Source of the DNA: Paramacrobiotus metropolitanus
Taxonomy: Eukaryota; Tardigrada; Eutardigrada; Parachela; Macrobiotidae
NCBI RefSeq assembly: GCF_019649055.1
Contig: NW_026570268.1
Span: 248,001 to 312,000, forward strand
DNA length: 64,000 nt
Direction of reading: 5' to 3'
Position numbers and translations under genes: made by a program. The notes under the pieces were generated by a model. It saw only the letters and a list, made by a program, of their open reading frames with translations, was not told the DNA's origin and made no database searches. Shown here piece after piece: positions 34,901 to 46,355 of the stretch; positions within the stretch are counted from its first letter, which is position 1; every line of letters begins with the position of its first letter.

Positions 34901-37676
34901 GGATCGTACACGCGCGACTCGATCGCAGAAGACGCAAAATTACCAGTCAGACACGAGTTTAGCATCGTAGACTGAATGCACTGAAGTTGCATTAAAAAAG
35001 GGGAAAAGAGGCGTGTGTTTAGACAAGCGAACGAACAATGTTTAAAACCAGTGACTTAATATCTATAAATTAGATTTTTGGTATCGATTTAGCCTCAGAA
35101 AATGAGATGTCTATTTATTTGCTTGAATACGGTGTTCTGTTGTGGTTTTGGTGTATGGTTGACCGCGGATCAAAGTTCAAGTTCAAGTGCGACCGAATGA
35201 CATCATCGTTAGCACCGCATTTATTATAAAAATGAGTCAGGGAATCTAAATCCAAAAACATTTATAAAATGAAAATTTGATTTAACCCGGGTTTTCCCTA
35301 AAAGCGTTACGAAAATAAATTATTCCGCTGTATTACCTATATTTCTTATAACCGTATCAATTATAAATATTATTTGCATAATAATACCCGTTGTTTCTTG
35401 GATGTGTTTTGAAAATTTCTAAACGCAAAAATAGCTGCTTTATCGTATTGCTGGTTGACTGGCTTTTCTGCTTTTCTTGTCTAGTTATGGACTGCGGACA
35501 GTCCTTTTCACACGGAGAGAAGTGTCACGTAATGATTTTTATATAGATAATTGAGCGACAGCTCTGATTCACTTTTATGATTTTGCTACTGTTTACTGAT
35601 TCATTTGAGCGATATGCTCACTCGTGCTATCTGATATTATTCTTTCCTACTTGTTTGCCTACAAATACTGCTGTTCTTTACTTCTAATGCACGGATGCAT
35701 GCATTCAGTACCACTTCCGACAGTACACTTTGTACTTCTACCTGATTTCTTTCCTAATAACAATTCCCTGCCTCGCATTGCCTTTCTGTTACCGTTAATG
35801 CATATTATCATATGTTAGCATACCGGCCGGTTTAGCCGTGCCGTGACCTTTAATTACTTTGCTCTGCCATAAATTATGTAACAATAGGTCAACAATAATT
35901 ATATCAATAATAGTAAATTCCTATATAAGAATAAATTATTGGTAAAAGATTAAACTATGAATAAAACAACAGCGATTAATAAATGAATAAGGAAAAAATT
36001 AAAATTAATATAAATGATTAAGAATGACTAAGGATGCCGATCTGACCTTCCGGTAAGCATCGGAGTCGCCGGAATAATCCAGAGATATGAACTCCTGCGA
36101 ACTGTCCATCCCGACCTGTCCCGTGGAGCTGCAGCCGGACGAAGCCTCATTTTTCCGCGTAAAATACTCTGCAACACAGTAAAGGCGCTGCGCACACCGA
36201 GTATTACTCAACGCCGAGTGCTGAATACCGGTGCACATCTCCAGTGTGGCCTTAATGTCATCCAACAACGACAGCAGCGGCAGTAGTCCCGCTGGGATAA
36301 TTTCCGCGCACCCGGCATGGTCTGCACCAAATGATGCTAATCATACACAAAAATATAACAATAAAGGCGAAATAGCGGATACCGATTTCGCGGGGATCGG
36401 GGAAGGCGGAGTGTTGCGGACCGAGGCGGGGCAGCAGGGCGTCGGTCAAGTCCGGCAGGGGGACGTCGTCCAGCACGATGGACTCCTCGAAACACGGCTG
36501 CATCACCATGCTCCCGCTGTGCGGATCGCTCACCGCCTGAACAATTGCAACATACAGTATCATCAAAACAGCCAAATTGTGGTTATTAATACGGCACAGC
36601 ATTCTTATTAATTCATTATTATTATTACGACGGCGTACACTGGCGGCCATGCTGTCGCTGCGGGTGCGGACGCCGGAGATGCGGTCCTTGTACCACAGCC
36701 GCCAGCGGCGGTACTCGGAGACGATGGACAGCCGACGCTTCCAGTACTTGCCCGCCACCAGCTGCACCGAGTTGTCCACTTCGTTCGATGCGTTCACCGG
36801 CCGCACAGGCTCGATAACTGCACAAACATCTTCCGAATAACACAAGACACAGTAATTATTTTTCGCATTTTAATGACGTACGTAATTTTTTTTAATGAAT
36901 AAATTCATTACAGTTATTCAGCCTGCATTCTAAAATTTCTGTTATTTTTTTTCTACACAGGCATAAATCAAATTAATGTTTTACGATTCCAGCCGTTATT
37001 ATGCGCACTTGTGTACATTCCATTAAATTAAAAATTAATATTAGAAATTCCTGGAACTGCCACAACGAATTCGTTTGTGATATCTGATGGTGGCGATCTT
37101 AAAAATTATCCTTAAGAAAATTTAAAATTAAATTAATACCGTAGCCAATTAAATTAATGCAGTAGCCAAGCGAATCAACTTACAGTCCATGTGCCAGGCC
37201 CGCCGAATGACGTTACTCAGGCGGATCTTTTGAGCTGAGCTGAGTCCCTTGAAATTATTCCATGTGGGAGACGTCAATTTCGCCCTAAATCATTGCCAGC
37301 TAAATTCCCCTGACAGAGTAAGAGGAAATGCAAATGCCGCCACCCACTTGTTGGCCAGCGTCATGCTCTGGAACAGCTTGCGAAGCGACGAGTCGACGAA
37401 CAACCCCTGCTGTGGCGCAGTATCCAGCAGCATCCCGTCGTGCGTCACGGAGTTGCTGCGTTCGCGCGGCCGATGGGTTTGCTGGGGCGCTCGGGTGGCG
37501 GGGCGGGAGGGGCGCGTCTGGACGGCCATCGGGGGAGCGTGCGCCGGCGCCCGCATGGCCGGGCGCGTGCGGACATGCTGGAACGCCGTGGCGCCACTGA
37601 GCAGATCCTCCGAGCTCGTCGTCAACACGTCACTCGCATTATCGCAGTCCTGGTCCTGTGAAACGTTGCTCATCAT
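28988..37676 (-). CDS. MLXIP: Mondo/MLXIP (ChREBP family) N-terminal exons
   Basis: Exons: 37348-37676, 37184-37284, 36639-36817, 36383-36536, 36229-36321, 36047-36168, 28988-29467; junction phases all agree. The first exon ends DSSLRKLFQSMTLAN, the second reads LTSPTWNNFKGL then KIRLSNVIRRAWHM, and the third GKYWKRRLSIVSEYRRW then WYKDRI. These are the Mondo conserved regions that control nuclear export and glucose response (SLTKLFECMTLAY, WKNFKGL, KIRLNNAIWRAW, YWKRRIEVVMREYHKWR). The 36383 exon is acidic (LDDVPLPDLTDALLPRL); the 28988 exon is Ser/Pro-rich as in the transactivation region. The bHLH-zipper and C-terminal domain that bind Mlx and DNA are not in the window. A CAG acceptor precedes MMSNVSQ, so more 5' sequence may exist. 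Confidence 0.8.
29574..29934 (+). repeat. 5' LTR
   Basis: Starts TG and ends CA, with a TATATAG box about 20 bp in. A 64-codon frame inside it is shared with the 3' LTR and is not evidence of a gene. Confidence 0.9.
31242..31781 (+). CDS. Gag-like protein with one CCHC zinc knuckle
   Basis: The 179-aa frame ends in a basic region with a retroviral-type zinc knuckle, C112-x2-C115-x4-H120-x4-C125 (CNYCHKVGHLYSVC), followed by a Ser/Arg/Gln-rich tail. The part before it (~110 aa) has no recognisable capsid fold and is much shorter than a full gag. The knuckle would bind element RNA. The ORF starts about 1.3 kb downstream of the 5' LTR, which leaves a long leader. Confidence 0.75.
   Translation: MNPPKRTGNYPPTVQSREADQSLVESFLLAMKSSEKLCTRRHSVAVMDHELLKDLVPCSPVVDVLGPVTVIKTPVLLSMVAKVNKFLNEYSSLLNQLNAPSKPKRKRESRACNYCHKVGHLYSVCYLNPNSRNYRPVEKGKRNTTNVGGARRQQSASGEHSATQARSPSRSASAPGQPR
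35523..35883 (+). repeat. 3' LTR
   Basis: I find no difference from the 5' LTR over its 361 bp. The purine run GGAGAGAAG ends immediately before it and ATAG follows. Confidence 0.9.
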
Positions 37677-37805
37677 GAAGAGCTGCTGTGGATAATCTCT
37701 GATGACAAAATATTCTTAATGATGGAGAAAAACTTCTGAACAGTAAATAATAATCAGCAATCAGCACTTGGAAGGAAGAAGCAAAAAAACTAGTTCGCTG
37801 TTGCT

Positions 37806-37867
37806 CGCCAGTTTAGATGGACAAGCAGTTCTCTCGGTGACACAAAGTTATCCATCTAAACTGGCGC
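37806..37867. repeat. Short foldback with 16-17-bp arms
   Basis: CGCCAGTTTAGATGGA near 37808 is repeated in inverse orientation (TCCATCTAAACTGGCG) near 37850, with a ~28-bp loop. It lies 5' of the first Mondo exon. It may be a tiny MITE or a hairpin; nothing coding. Confidence 0.6.
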
Positions 37868-38109
37868 CCGGTGGGGGGCACAAGAACGTGCTGTGCTTGG
37901 TAGCCTTTCTCTAAAGCTCCAGCTAGAGAGTGGACCGAATATTATATCTGTTAATTCTGATTTTTTTTCGAAGATCTCGATGTACTTTATTACAGCGTGA
38001 TAACAATATCAAGATCTAATTACGGTTAAACGAAACAACATTCTCGACGGTCCCCATTACTGAAGCAGCATTACCACGTTGAATTGCTAAAGAGATGTTC
38101 TGTTTCAAA

Positions 38110-38330
38110 AACTCCAGATTGGACGCAGCGCCTTGCAGTGAACGTCTTTGGGGCGGTCTGACCGTGGCCTGATAATTATTAAAACTGCGAAACCACTTGT
38201 ACGTAAATATTTTGCTCTTCACAGCCGAATTATTTGAGAATAATTTAAATTATACTGTAATTTAAATTGTTGCAGTATTCTAATTAATGAATACGGTTCA
38301 GAAAAGTTAAATACAGCGTTGATAAAGATT
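38110..38330. repeat. Dispersed repeat R, uninterrupted copy
   Basis: Runs from GCAGCGCCTTGCAGTG through CGGTCTGACCGTGGCC, TTTTGCTCTTCACAGCCG and AATACGGTTCAGAAAAGTT to ACAGCGTTG. The same order of blocks occurs at 59.47 and 60.5 kb but there split by about 970 bp. Confidence 0.8.
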
Positions 38331-39133
38331 TATTCCAAAAATTTAAAAAAACCACACATGTACAGCAGGCGGTATGTAAAATTAAGTATGCATGTAAAAT
38401 ATGTATGTATTTTATTTATGTAAAATTTAGACAAGTGCACGGTTAAAACTGAAACCAATTTTAAAGAAATAATTATTAAATTTGAAAAAAAAACGATGTG
38501 TTACGTGTTTCTGTAAAGAAACTGCTGATTCATCATGTTCAAAAGTAAAATTAATTGCAGATCCATGGGTGCGGCTGTTGGAAGCGAAGAGAAAAGCGAA
38601 GAAGCAGCAACGAAGAAGGGCCACGCCGCCGACAAGGGGAAACTGGACGATGAGGATAGTGCACAGGCTGTGCCGCCGCCAGGTTGGACGTCACTTGCTT
38701 TGTCGAGGATAATGATTATTGATATATGATCATGAATAATGGTACAGTACATAACTGTATCTGTATTAATTTTATCGTTAAGATAAGTAATATTTCTCTA
38801 TCTGGGTGAATGAATACTTTGAAATGCACGTGCTGCTGTTCGGTGTGCGATTGTACCGGCACGCAGAAAGTACTCGTATAAAGCGAACCATCACCAACTG
38901 TGCGATCCTAACAAGGCTAACAATAAATCCCGCCAGGCTCTTTAATGATGAATGCGCGCAACGCAGCATTTCATAATGCATTTACCGCCCAAAATGACTA
39001 CATCACATATCGGGAGAATCGGAAACGACATCACCAACTACCAACCACAACGCAACAGGAACCCGGTTCAGGCGTTCAGATCTGGAAACGACATCAACGC
39101 TGATAACACCAAACAGAAATAAATACCGAAATA
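38331..39133. other. No gene seen
   Basis: AT-rich with a short GC patch at 38570-38690 open on several frames. No family signal. Confidence 0.45.
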
Positions 39134-39210
39134 TCACCCGCAAACTGACAACACCCAGAAACGCAGCGCTGCAACAGCAGCGTGGAACCGCAGCGCCTCG
39201 GAGGTGTCCT

Positions 39211-40417
39211 CTAGGGGAGCCCGGCCGGGGGCTGGTAGGCCCTGCCGGCGGTGTCGCTGGGCGGTTGGAGGTCCATGTTGAGGCCGACGCGGGAGGCGGG
39301 CGGCCGCGGCGCAGCGGCCGACAGGTGGCTGAGCACGTCCTGGCAGTCGCACAGCCGGCGCTCCACCAGACTGCTCACCAGCCGCGCGAACAACTCGGGG
39401 TGCAGGTGGCGTTTCAGGGCGCGCAGCGTCTGCTTCCGGAACTGCCACTGCTGCAGGCAGCCCGTCTACAACACACCACGTTAATTATCTTGTCATATTT
39501 CATCATTTTAATTTTATATCGTTTTTATTGTCGATGCTTTAATATTTTGTTTTCAGCTTTTCAGTTGACGCTGTATACTCAGTAAGAGTCATTTCAAGAC
39601 GCCTAAATCCGAATGTACATGAGCGATTCCCTTCAGGATAAATTATATTCCTACGAATCATTTCCCGTCTAAAGAAATAAACATCTCACGAAAACCTCCA
39701 AACTAAACATTGCAAATGAAGGAAATTCAGGAACTTCCGGTCCTTACAGCAATTGCAACCGCTCGGTGCGGCAGTGTAATGCGAAGTTTTTGAAAATCTC
39801 CATTCCTTTCCTTTTGGCTTTTTAGTTTTTCGCCATAGAAATTAATTTCTCCGCGCTATTATTAATAAAGTTAATAAGATTTTCTCTGCGTTAATTTGAA
39901 AAAATTAACAATAAATGACAAGGAACAATAACAAGATGTAAATGCGTCGTTTGAAAGCAGACTAACTAACACAAGCCTTCCCGACGCGCACATAAATAAA
40001 AACTAAAATGCGGCCTAAATCCGTAGACGTGAATTTCAAATTGATTTTTAATTAATTCGCAGCTGCTGAGAGAAGAATTACAAGGTTCTGCGCCGACTCA
40101 CCAGAACGGCGATGGCCTCGTCGACGCGTCCGGCGTGGAGGTGTTGGCGCGCGCTGCGCAGTCCGTGCTGGAAGGCCTGCACGTAGCCGCAGAAGACGGC
40201 GGCGGCGTTGCGCTGTCGCTCGCTGGCCAGCTCCTTCCAGGACTGGCCCGTGGTCTTCTTGGTGTTGTACTCGCGGTAGACGTGGTAGCTGAGCGCCGTC
40301 AGCGTGGCGGCGCTGACGCTGTACGGCTGTAGCAGTGTAGCGCAGCAGACTCCCGCTGCTCAGGCTGCTGCGACCCAGATGCGACAGGCCCTCTTGAACC
40401 ACTTCAGCCACCGCCAT
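39211..40417 (-). CDS. Unrecognised two-exon helical protein
   Basis: The first exon (40102-40417) begins at ATG with AVAEVVQEGLSHLGRSSL, needs a small frame change near 40340, then reads SVSAATLTALSYHVYREYN and on to GRVDEAIAVL before a GTGAGT donor. The second (39211-39465) continues in phase with TGCLQQWQFRKQTLRALKRH, LFARLVSSLVERRLCDCQ and DVLSHL, and ends in a Pro-rich tail with a stop. The whole is mostly amphipathic helix, about 190 aa. I do not recognise the family. The GC-rich exons and good splice sites argue that it is a real gene or recent gene copy. Confidence 0.5.
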
Positions 40418-40429
40418 CCTCTCTTCCGA

Positions 40430-40856
40430 TCACTCCCCTTATCACAAACAGACACCGTCACAAATCTCCTCTCTTCCAATCACGCACTGGCAGGGCAAGC
40501 AAGATACAAGAAGTAAGACGAATAACTGGAATGCGATGAGCTATGGCTCCATACGAGCTCCAGTCAGCTGACTGGATCGCGGGTTTCACGTTCAAACGCG
40601 TTTCAACACCATACCACTTCTGTCTGAGAATCCCAGGAAAATATGCAACGAACTGGACAGTTGGCACATTCCAGATGACGAAAATACTGATCGAATTGTG
40701 CGAAAGACGTCAAGACAATTGTCATGAATCACTTGGCGAGTCCGCGACGATTACTAATCCACTGCGGCGTGCCTTCCAACTGATGCAACCCACAGACGGA
40801 TTTTCACTCTTTGAAAGCAAGACAGACTTTTGACTAATGCTTATCAGGAGCAATTC
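40430..40856. other. No gene supported
   Basis: Open frames of 70-96 codons exist on both strands but none has family signal. The right edge runs into the 77-bp satellite. Confidence 0.4.
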
Positions 40857-43800
40857 GATCACTCACTCACAAATACTTAGTAAATAAAGTAAAAAAGTAA
40901 ACTCAAACGAGATATTGCGATGCAAAGTACAAAACTGACATGCAAAGGAGATGCAGCAAAGTAAAGTAAAAAAGTAAACGTAAACGAGATACTGGTCATA
41001 CTGCGATGTAAAGTACAAAACTGACATCCAAAGGAGATGCAGCAAAGTAAAGTAAAAAAGTAAAAGTTAACGAGATACTGCGATCAGTGCGATGTAAAGA
41101 ACAAAACTGCCATGCAAAGGAGATACAGCAAAGTAGTAAAGTAAAAACGTAAACGTAAACGAGATACTGCGATGTAAAGTACAAAACTGACATGCAAAGG
41201 AGATGCAGCAAAGTAAAGTAAAAAAGTAAAAGTTAACGAGATACTGCGAACAGTGCGATGTAAAGTACAAAACTGACATGCAAAGGAGATGCAGCAAAGT
41301 AAAGTAAAAAAGTAAACGTAAACAAGATACTGCGATGTAAAGTACAAAACTGACATGCAAAGGAGATACAGCAAAGTAAAGTAAAAAAGTAAACGTAAAC
41401 GAGATACTGCGATGCAAAATACAAAACTGACATGCAAAGGAGATGCAGCAAAGTAAAGTAAAAAAGTAAACGTAAACGAGATACTGCGATGCAAAGTACA
41501 AAACTGACATGCAAAGGAGATGGACCAAAGTAAAGTAAAAAAGTAAACGTAAACGAGATACTGGTCATACTGCGATGTAAAGTACAAAACTGACATCCAA
41601 AGGAGATGGACCAAAGTAAAGTAAAAAAGTAAACGTAAACGAGATACTGCGATGCAAAGTACAAAACTGACATGCAAAGGAGATGGACCAAAGTAAAGTA
41701 AAAAAAATAAACGTAAACGAGATACTGCGATGCAAAAGTACAAAACTGACATGCAAAGGAGATGGACCAAAGTAAAGTAAAAAAGTAAAAGTTAACGAGA
41801 TACTGCGATCAGTGCGATGTAAAGTACAAAACTGACATGCAAAGGAGATGCAGCAAAGTAAAGTAAAAAAGTAAACGTAAACGAGATACTGCGATGTAAA
41901 GTACAAAACTGACATCCAAAGGAGGAGATGCAGCAAAGTAAAGTAAAAAGTAAAAGTTAACGAGATACTGCGATCAGTGCGATGTAAAGAACAAAACTGC
42001 CATGCAAAGGAGATACAGCAAAGTAGTAAAGTAAAAACGTAAGCGTAAACGAGATACTGCGATGTAAAGTACAAAACTGACATGCAAAGGAGATGCAGCA
42101 AAGTAAAGGTAAAGTTAACGAGATACTGCGAACAGTGCGATGTAAAGTACAAAACTGACATATGCAAAGGAGATGCAGCAAAGTAAAGCAAAAAAGTAAA
42201 CGTAAACAAGATACTGCGATGTAAAGTACAAAACTGACATGCAAAGGAGATGCAGCAAAGTAAAGTAAAAAAAGTAAAGTTAACGAGATACTGCGAACAG
42301 TGCGATGTAAAGTACAAAACTGACATGCAAAGGAGATACAGCAAAGTAAAGTAAAACAGTAAACGTAAACGAGATACCGCGATGCAAAGTACAAAACTGA
42401 CATGCAAAGGAGATGCAGCAAAGTAAAGTAAAAAAGTAAACGTAAACGAGATACTGCGATGCAAAGTACAAAATTGACATGCAAAGGAGATGCAGCAAAG
42501 TAAAGTAAAAAAGTAAACGGAAACGAGATACTGCGATGCAAAGTACAAAACTGACATGCAAAGGAGATGGACCAAAGTAAAGTAAAAAAGTAAAAGTTAA
42601 CGAGATACTGCGATCAGTGCGATGTAAAGTACAAAACTGACATGCAAAGGAGATGCAGCAAAATAAAGTAAAAAAGTAAACGTAAACGAGATACTGCGAT
42701 GTAAAGTACAAAACTGACATCCAAAGGAGATGCAGCAAAGTAAAGTAAAAAAGTAAAAGTTAACGAGATACTGCGATCAGTGCGATGTAAAGAACAAAAC
42801 TGCCATGCAAAGGAGATACAGTAAAGTAAAAACGTTAACGTAAACGAGATACTGCGATGTAAAGTACAAAACTGACATGCAAAGGAGATGGACCAAAGTA
42901 AAGTAAAAAAGTAAACGTAAACGAGATACTGGTCATACTGCGATGTAAAGTACAAAACTGACATCCAAAGGAGATGGACCAAAGTAAAGTAAAAAAGTAA
43001 ACGTAAACGAGATACTGCGATGCAAAGTACAAAACTGACATGCAAAGGAGATGGACCAAAGTAAAGTAAAAAAATAAACGTAAACGAGATACTGCGATGC
43101 AAAGTACAAAACTGACATGCAAAGGAGATGGACCAAAGTAAAGTAAAAAAGTAAAAGTTAACGAGATACTGCGATCAGTGCGATGTAAAGTACAAAACTG
43201 ACATGCAAAGGAGATGCAGCAAAGTAAAGTAAAAAAGTAAACGTAAACGAGATACTGCGATGTAAAGTACAAAACTGACATCCAAAGGAGGAGATGCAGC
43301 AAAGTAAAGTAAAAAAGTAAAAGTTAACGAGATACTGCGATCAGTGCGATGTAAAGAACAAAACTGCCATGCAAAGGAGATACAGCAAAGTAGTAAAGTA
43401 AAAACGTAAGCGTAAACGAGATACTGCGATGTAAAGTACAAAACTGACATGCAAAGGAGATGCAGCAAAGTAAAGGTAAAAGTTAACGAGATACTGCGAA
43501 CAGTGCGATGTAAAGTACAAAACTGACATGCAAAGGAGATGCAGCAAAGTAAAGTAAAAAAGTAAACGTAAACAAGATACTGCGATGTAAAGTACAAAAC
43601 TGACATGCAAAGGAGATGCAGCAAAGTAAAGTAAAAAAGTAAAAGTTAACGAGATACTGCGAACAGTGCGATGTAAAGTACAAAACTGACATGCAAAGGA
43701 GATACAGCAAAGTAAAGTAAAACAGTAAACGTAAACGAGATACCGCGATGCAAAGTACAAAACTGACATGCAAAGGAGATGCAGCAAAGTAAAGTAAAAA

Positions 43801-45150
43801 AGTAAACGTAAACGAGATACTGCGATGCAAAGTACAAAATTGACATGCAAAGGAGATGCAGCAAAGTAAAGTAAAAAAGTAAACGGAAACGAGATACTGC
43901 GATGCAAAGTACAAAACTGACATGCAAAGGAGATGGACCAAAGTAAAGTAAAAAAGTAAAAGTTAACGAGATACTGCGATCAGTGCGATGTAAAGTACAA
44001 AACTGACATGCAAAGGAGATGCAGCAAAATAAAGTAAAAAAAGTAAACGTAAACGAGATACTGCGATGTAAAGTACAAAACTGACATCCAAAGGAGATGC
44101 AGCAAAGTAAAGTAAAAAGTAAAAGTTAACGAGATACTGCGATCAGTGCGATGTAAAGAACAAAACTGCCATGCAAAGGAGATACAGCAAAGTAGTAAAG
44201 TAAAACGTTAACGTAAACGAGATACTGCGATGTAAAGTACAAAACTGACATGCAAAGGAGATGCAGCAAAGTAAAGGTAAAAGTTAACGAGATACTGCGA
44301 ACAGTGCGATGTAAAGTACAAAAGTGACATGCAAAGGAGATGCAGCAAAGTAAAGTAAAAAAGTAAACGTAAACAAGATACTGCGATGCAAAGTACAAAA
44401 TTGACATGCAAAGGAGATGCAGCAAAGTAAAGTAAAAAAGTAAACGGAAACGAGATACTGCGATGCAAAGTACAAAACTGACATGCAAAGGAGATGGACC
44501 AAAGTAAAGTAAAAAAGTAAAAGTTAACGAGATACTGCGATCAGTGCGATGTAAAGTACAAAACTGACATGCAAAGGAGATGCAGCAAAATAAAGTAAAA
44601 AAGTAAACGTAAACGAGATACTGCGATGTAAAGTACAAAACTGACATCCAAAGGAGATGCAGCAAAGTAAAGTAGAAAAGTAAAAGTTAACGAGATACTG
44701 CGATCAGTGCGATGTAAAGAACAAAACTGCCATGCAAAGGAGATACAGCAAAGTAGTAAAGTAAAAACGTTAACGTAAACGAGATACTGCGATGTAAAGT
44801 ACAAAACTGACATGCAAAGGAGATGCAGCAAAGTAAAGGTAAAAGTTAACGAGATACTGCGAACAGTGCGATGTAAAGTACAAAACTGACATGCAAAGGA
44901 GATGCAGCAAAGTAAAGTAAAAAAGTAAACGTAAACAAGATACTGCGATGTAAAGTACAAAACTGACATGCAAAGGAGATACAGCAAAGTAAAGTAAAAA
45001 AGTAAACGTAAACGAGATATTGCGATGTAAAGTATAAAACTGACATGCAATGGAGATACAGCAAAGTAAAGTAAAAAAGTAAACGTAAACGAGATACTGC
45101 GATGTAAAGTACAAAACTGACATGCAAAGGAGATACAGCAAAGTACAAAA
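40857..45150. repeat. 77-bp satellite array with higher-order repeat
   Basis: The unit is built of ACGAGATACTGCGATG, TAAAGTACAAAACTGACATG, CAAAGGAGATGCAGCAAAG and TAAAGTAAAAAAGTAAACG. Variants carry a GATCAGT or GAACAGT insert, GATGGACC instead of GATGCAGC, or GGTCATA. Rare variants recur at a fixed distance of about 1,366-1,368 bp (GGTCATACTG at 41561 and 42929; the GGAGGAG form near 41922 and 43288), so a 1.37-kb block has been duplicated; a further ~565-bp step follows near 43.9-44.5 kb. The minus strand lacks stops over long runs in all frames, which produces overlapping hydrophobic ORFs up to 336 codons; these are not genes. Confidence 0.95.
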
Positions 45151-45582
45151 GTAATAATAATATAATATTATGATCGTGTCTTATATTTTTATGGTTTCAC
45201 TTTGAAGCGTATCCTTTAATTGCATCTTTTATTATTTTAATGTTTTTCTCTGGTTATTCTGAATTTGTTTCTTATTAATTTTTCTGTGTACGAGCAGTAT
45301 CTTGGTTACTGGTTATTTATGTACACGTTTGATTGATGTACACGTATATATGTTGCACTACAGGCACTAGTATGTTGGATTACACAGTCATCACTATCAG
45401 TACTGTATTTCGTTTACAGATTTATTTCGGTTTTTGTTTGTATGTAAATACTTATTCTTGATTCATTTGTTTTATTTTTCAGAAGAATTTTGAAATATGT
45501 ATCTTCCAATTTATTTTGAATTTTGACGAAAATTCTGCTATAACAATTCGTTGTTACAATATATTTCTTTTGCTTCATTCAG
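45151..45582. other. AT-rich flank, no gene seen
   Basis: Sequence between the satellite and the TBL2 exon ends in a good acceptor, TTTTGCTTCATTCAG. Confidence 0.5.
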
Positions 45583-45893
45583 GTGCACGCCGGAAGTGCG
45601 CGTGTGGGCCATCGTGGCGGACAAATCCAGCGGCGACGTGCAGTCCGTGAAGAAGGCCTTCGAGCTAACCGGGCACAGCGCGGCCATCCCGGCCTTCGCC
45701 ATCTCGGGCGACTCCACCCACATGCTCTCCGTCAGCAAGGACAAGTACTTCCGCCTCTTCGACGTCAACGTCGACTACAAGAAACGCCAGTCGCCGCGTC
45801 TCCTCCAGCACGCGCCCTGGACGTCCGCCGCCGTGGACGACAAGCGGCCGCTGCACTGCGCCCTGACCAACGACTCGCGCTGCGTCGTCATCG
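45583..45893 (+). CDS. TBL2: TBL2 exon (transducin beta-like 2, fragment)
   Basis: After the acceptor TTCATTCAG the frame reads CTPEVRVWAIV, KKAFELTGHSAAIPAFAIS, SVSKDKYFRLFDVNVDYKKRQ. This matches the second half of the TBL2 WD-repeat propeller (FTPDVKVW, FELKGHSAAVHSFAFS, SVSKDGTWKLWDTDVEYKKKQ). TBL2 is an ER-anchored WD40 protein. The upstream propeller exons and the downstream end are not found; the match stops at SRCVVI, where a GTCGCC donor-like site occurs. The 77-bp satellite lies where upstream exons would be expected. Confidence 0.8.
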
Positions 45894-45907
45894 GTCGCCG
45901 GCTGCAG

Positions 45908-46355
45908 TGTCGTGTTGGGCGACCGTCTGCACAGTATCACGCAGCAGCGGGCCTATGGCACCCTATCCCTGTGGGAGACCATCCGCTACTGGTGGACAGG
46001 CACGCGGGATGCGCGTTGGGATCTCAGTGTGGAGGATGTTGAAAGGCTGAAGAGCGGCGCGTCCCGGGAAGCCTACGCGGCATGTGGCACGGTGCGGCGC
46101 GCCATCCTGCACGAGCGGGACGTGCTGTTGGCGGAGGCGCTGAAGCGGTGCGTATCCGAGCCGCTGTGGACGACGCAGGGGCCGCAGAGCCGGGTGGCTG
46201 TGGGCGTCGCGGGAATGAACCACGTGGCCGGGATTAAACGGTCCCGGAATGATCCGCTGTTTTCGCAGGAAGAGCGCACCAAGCTGCTGACCATCCCGCC
46301 GACGTCCGCGTACAGAAGGAAGCGCCCGGGATCATGTCGGCGCCGTGGCTGGTGA
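45908..46355 (+). CDS. TRABD: TRABD exon (TraB domain protein, C-terminal part)
   Basis: The frame reads VVLGDRLHSITQQRA, LSLWETIRYWW, DVERLKSGA, HERDVLLAEALKR, VAVGVAGMNHVAGI and LTIPPTSAYRRK. These are the conserved blocks of TRABD (LGDRPIPVTFKRA, DVERCK, SERDVYL, VVGVVGMGHVPGI, MTVPPPS), a TraB/PrgY-like mitochondrial outer-membrane metalloprotease family. The N-terminal half with the first TraB motifs is absent, and the C-terminal membrane segment is replaced by a short RKRPGSCRRRGW tail. It begins only 14 bases after the TBL2 match and in another frame. Confidence 0.8.

Larger units (their letters stand above)
29574..35883 (+). mobile_element. Young gag-only LTR retrotransposon in a Mondo intron
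   Basis: Two 361-bp LTRs (29574-29934 and 35523-35883) look identical base for base, begin TGTCACG and end GTAACA, and are flanked by the 4-bp duplication ATAG (29570-29573 and 35884-35887). A candidate primer-binding site (TGGTCCGACGACTG) starts at 29938, and a polypurine run (GGAGAGAAG) ends at 35522. The 5.6-kb interior holds one short gag-like ORF and no protease, reverse transcriptase or integrase that I can see. It is a non-autonomous element, probably moved by a relative. The orientation is opposite to the host gene. Confidence 0.9.

Noticed and set aside
40996-45148. Many minus-strand ORFs of 60-336 codons with a repeating hydrophobic peptide
   Set aside because: They are translations of the 77-bp satellite in all frames; no family signal and no start or splice context.
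40857-45150. CRISPR-like array (repeats with spacers)
   Set aside because: The units abut with no unique spacers, there are no cas genes, and the surroundings are spliced animal genes.
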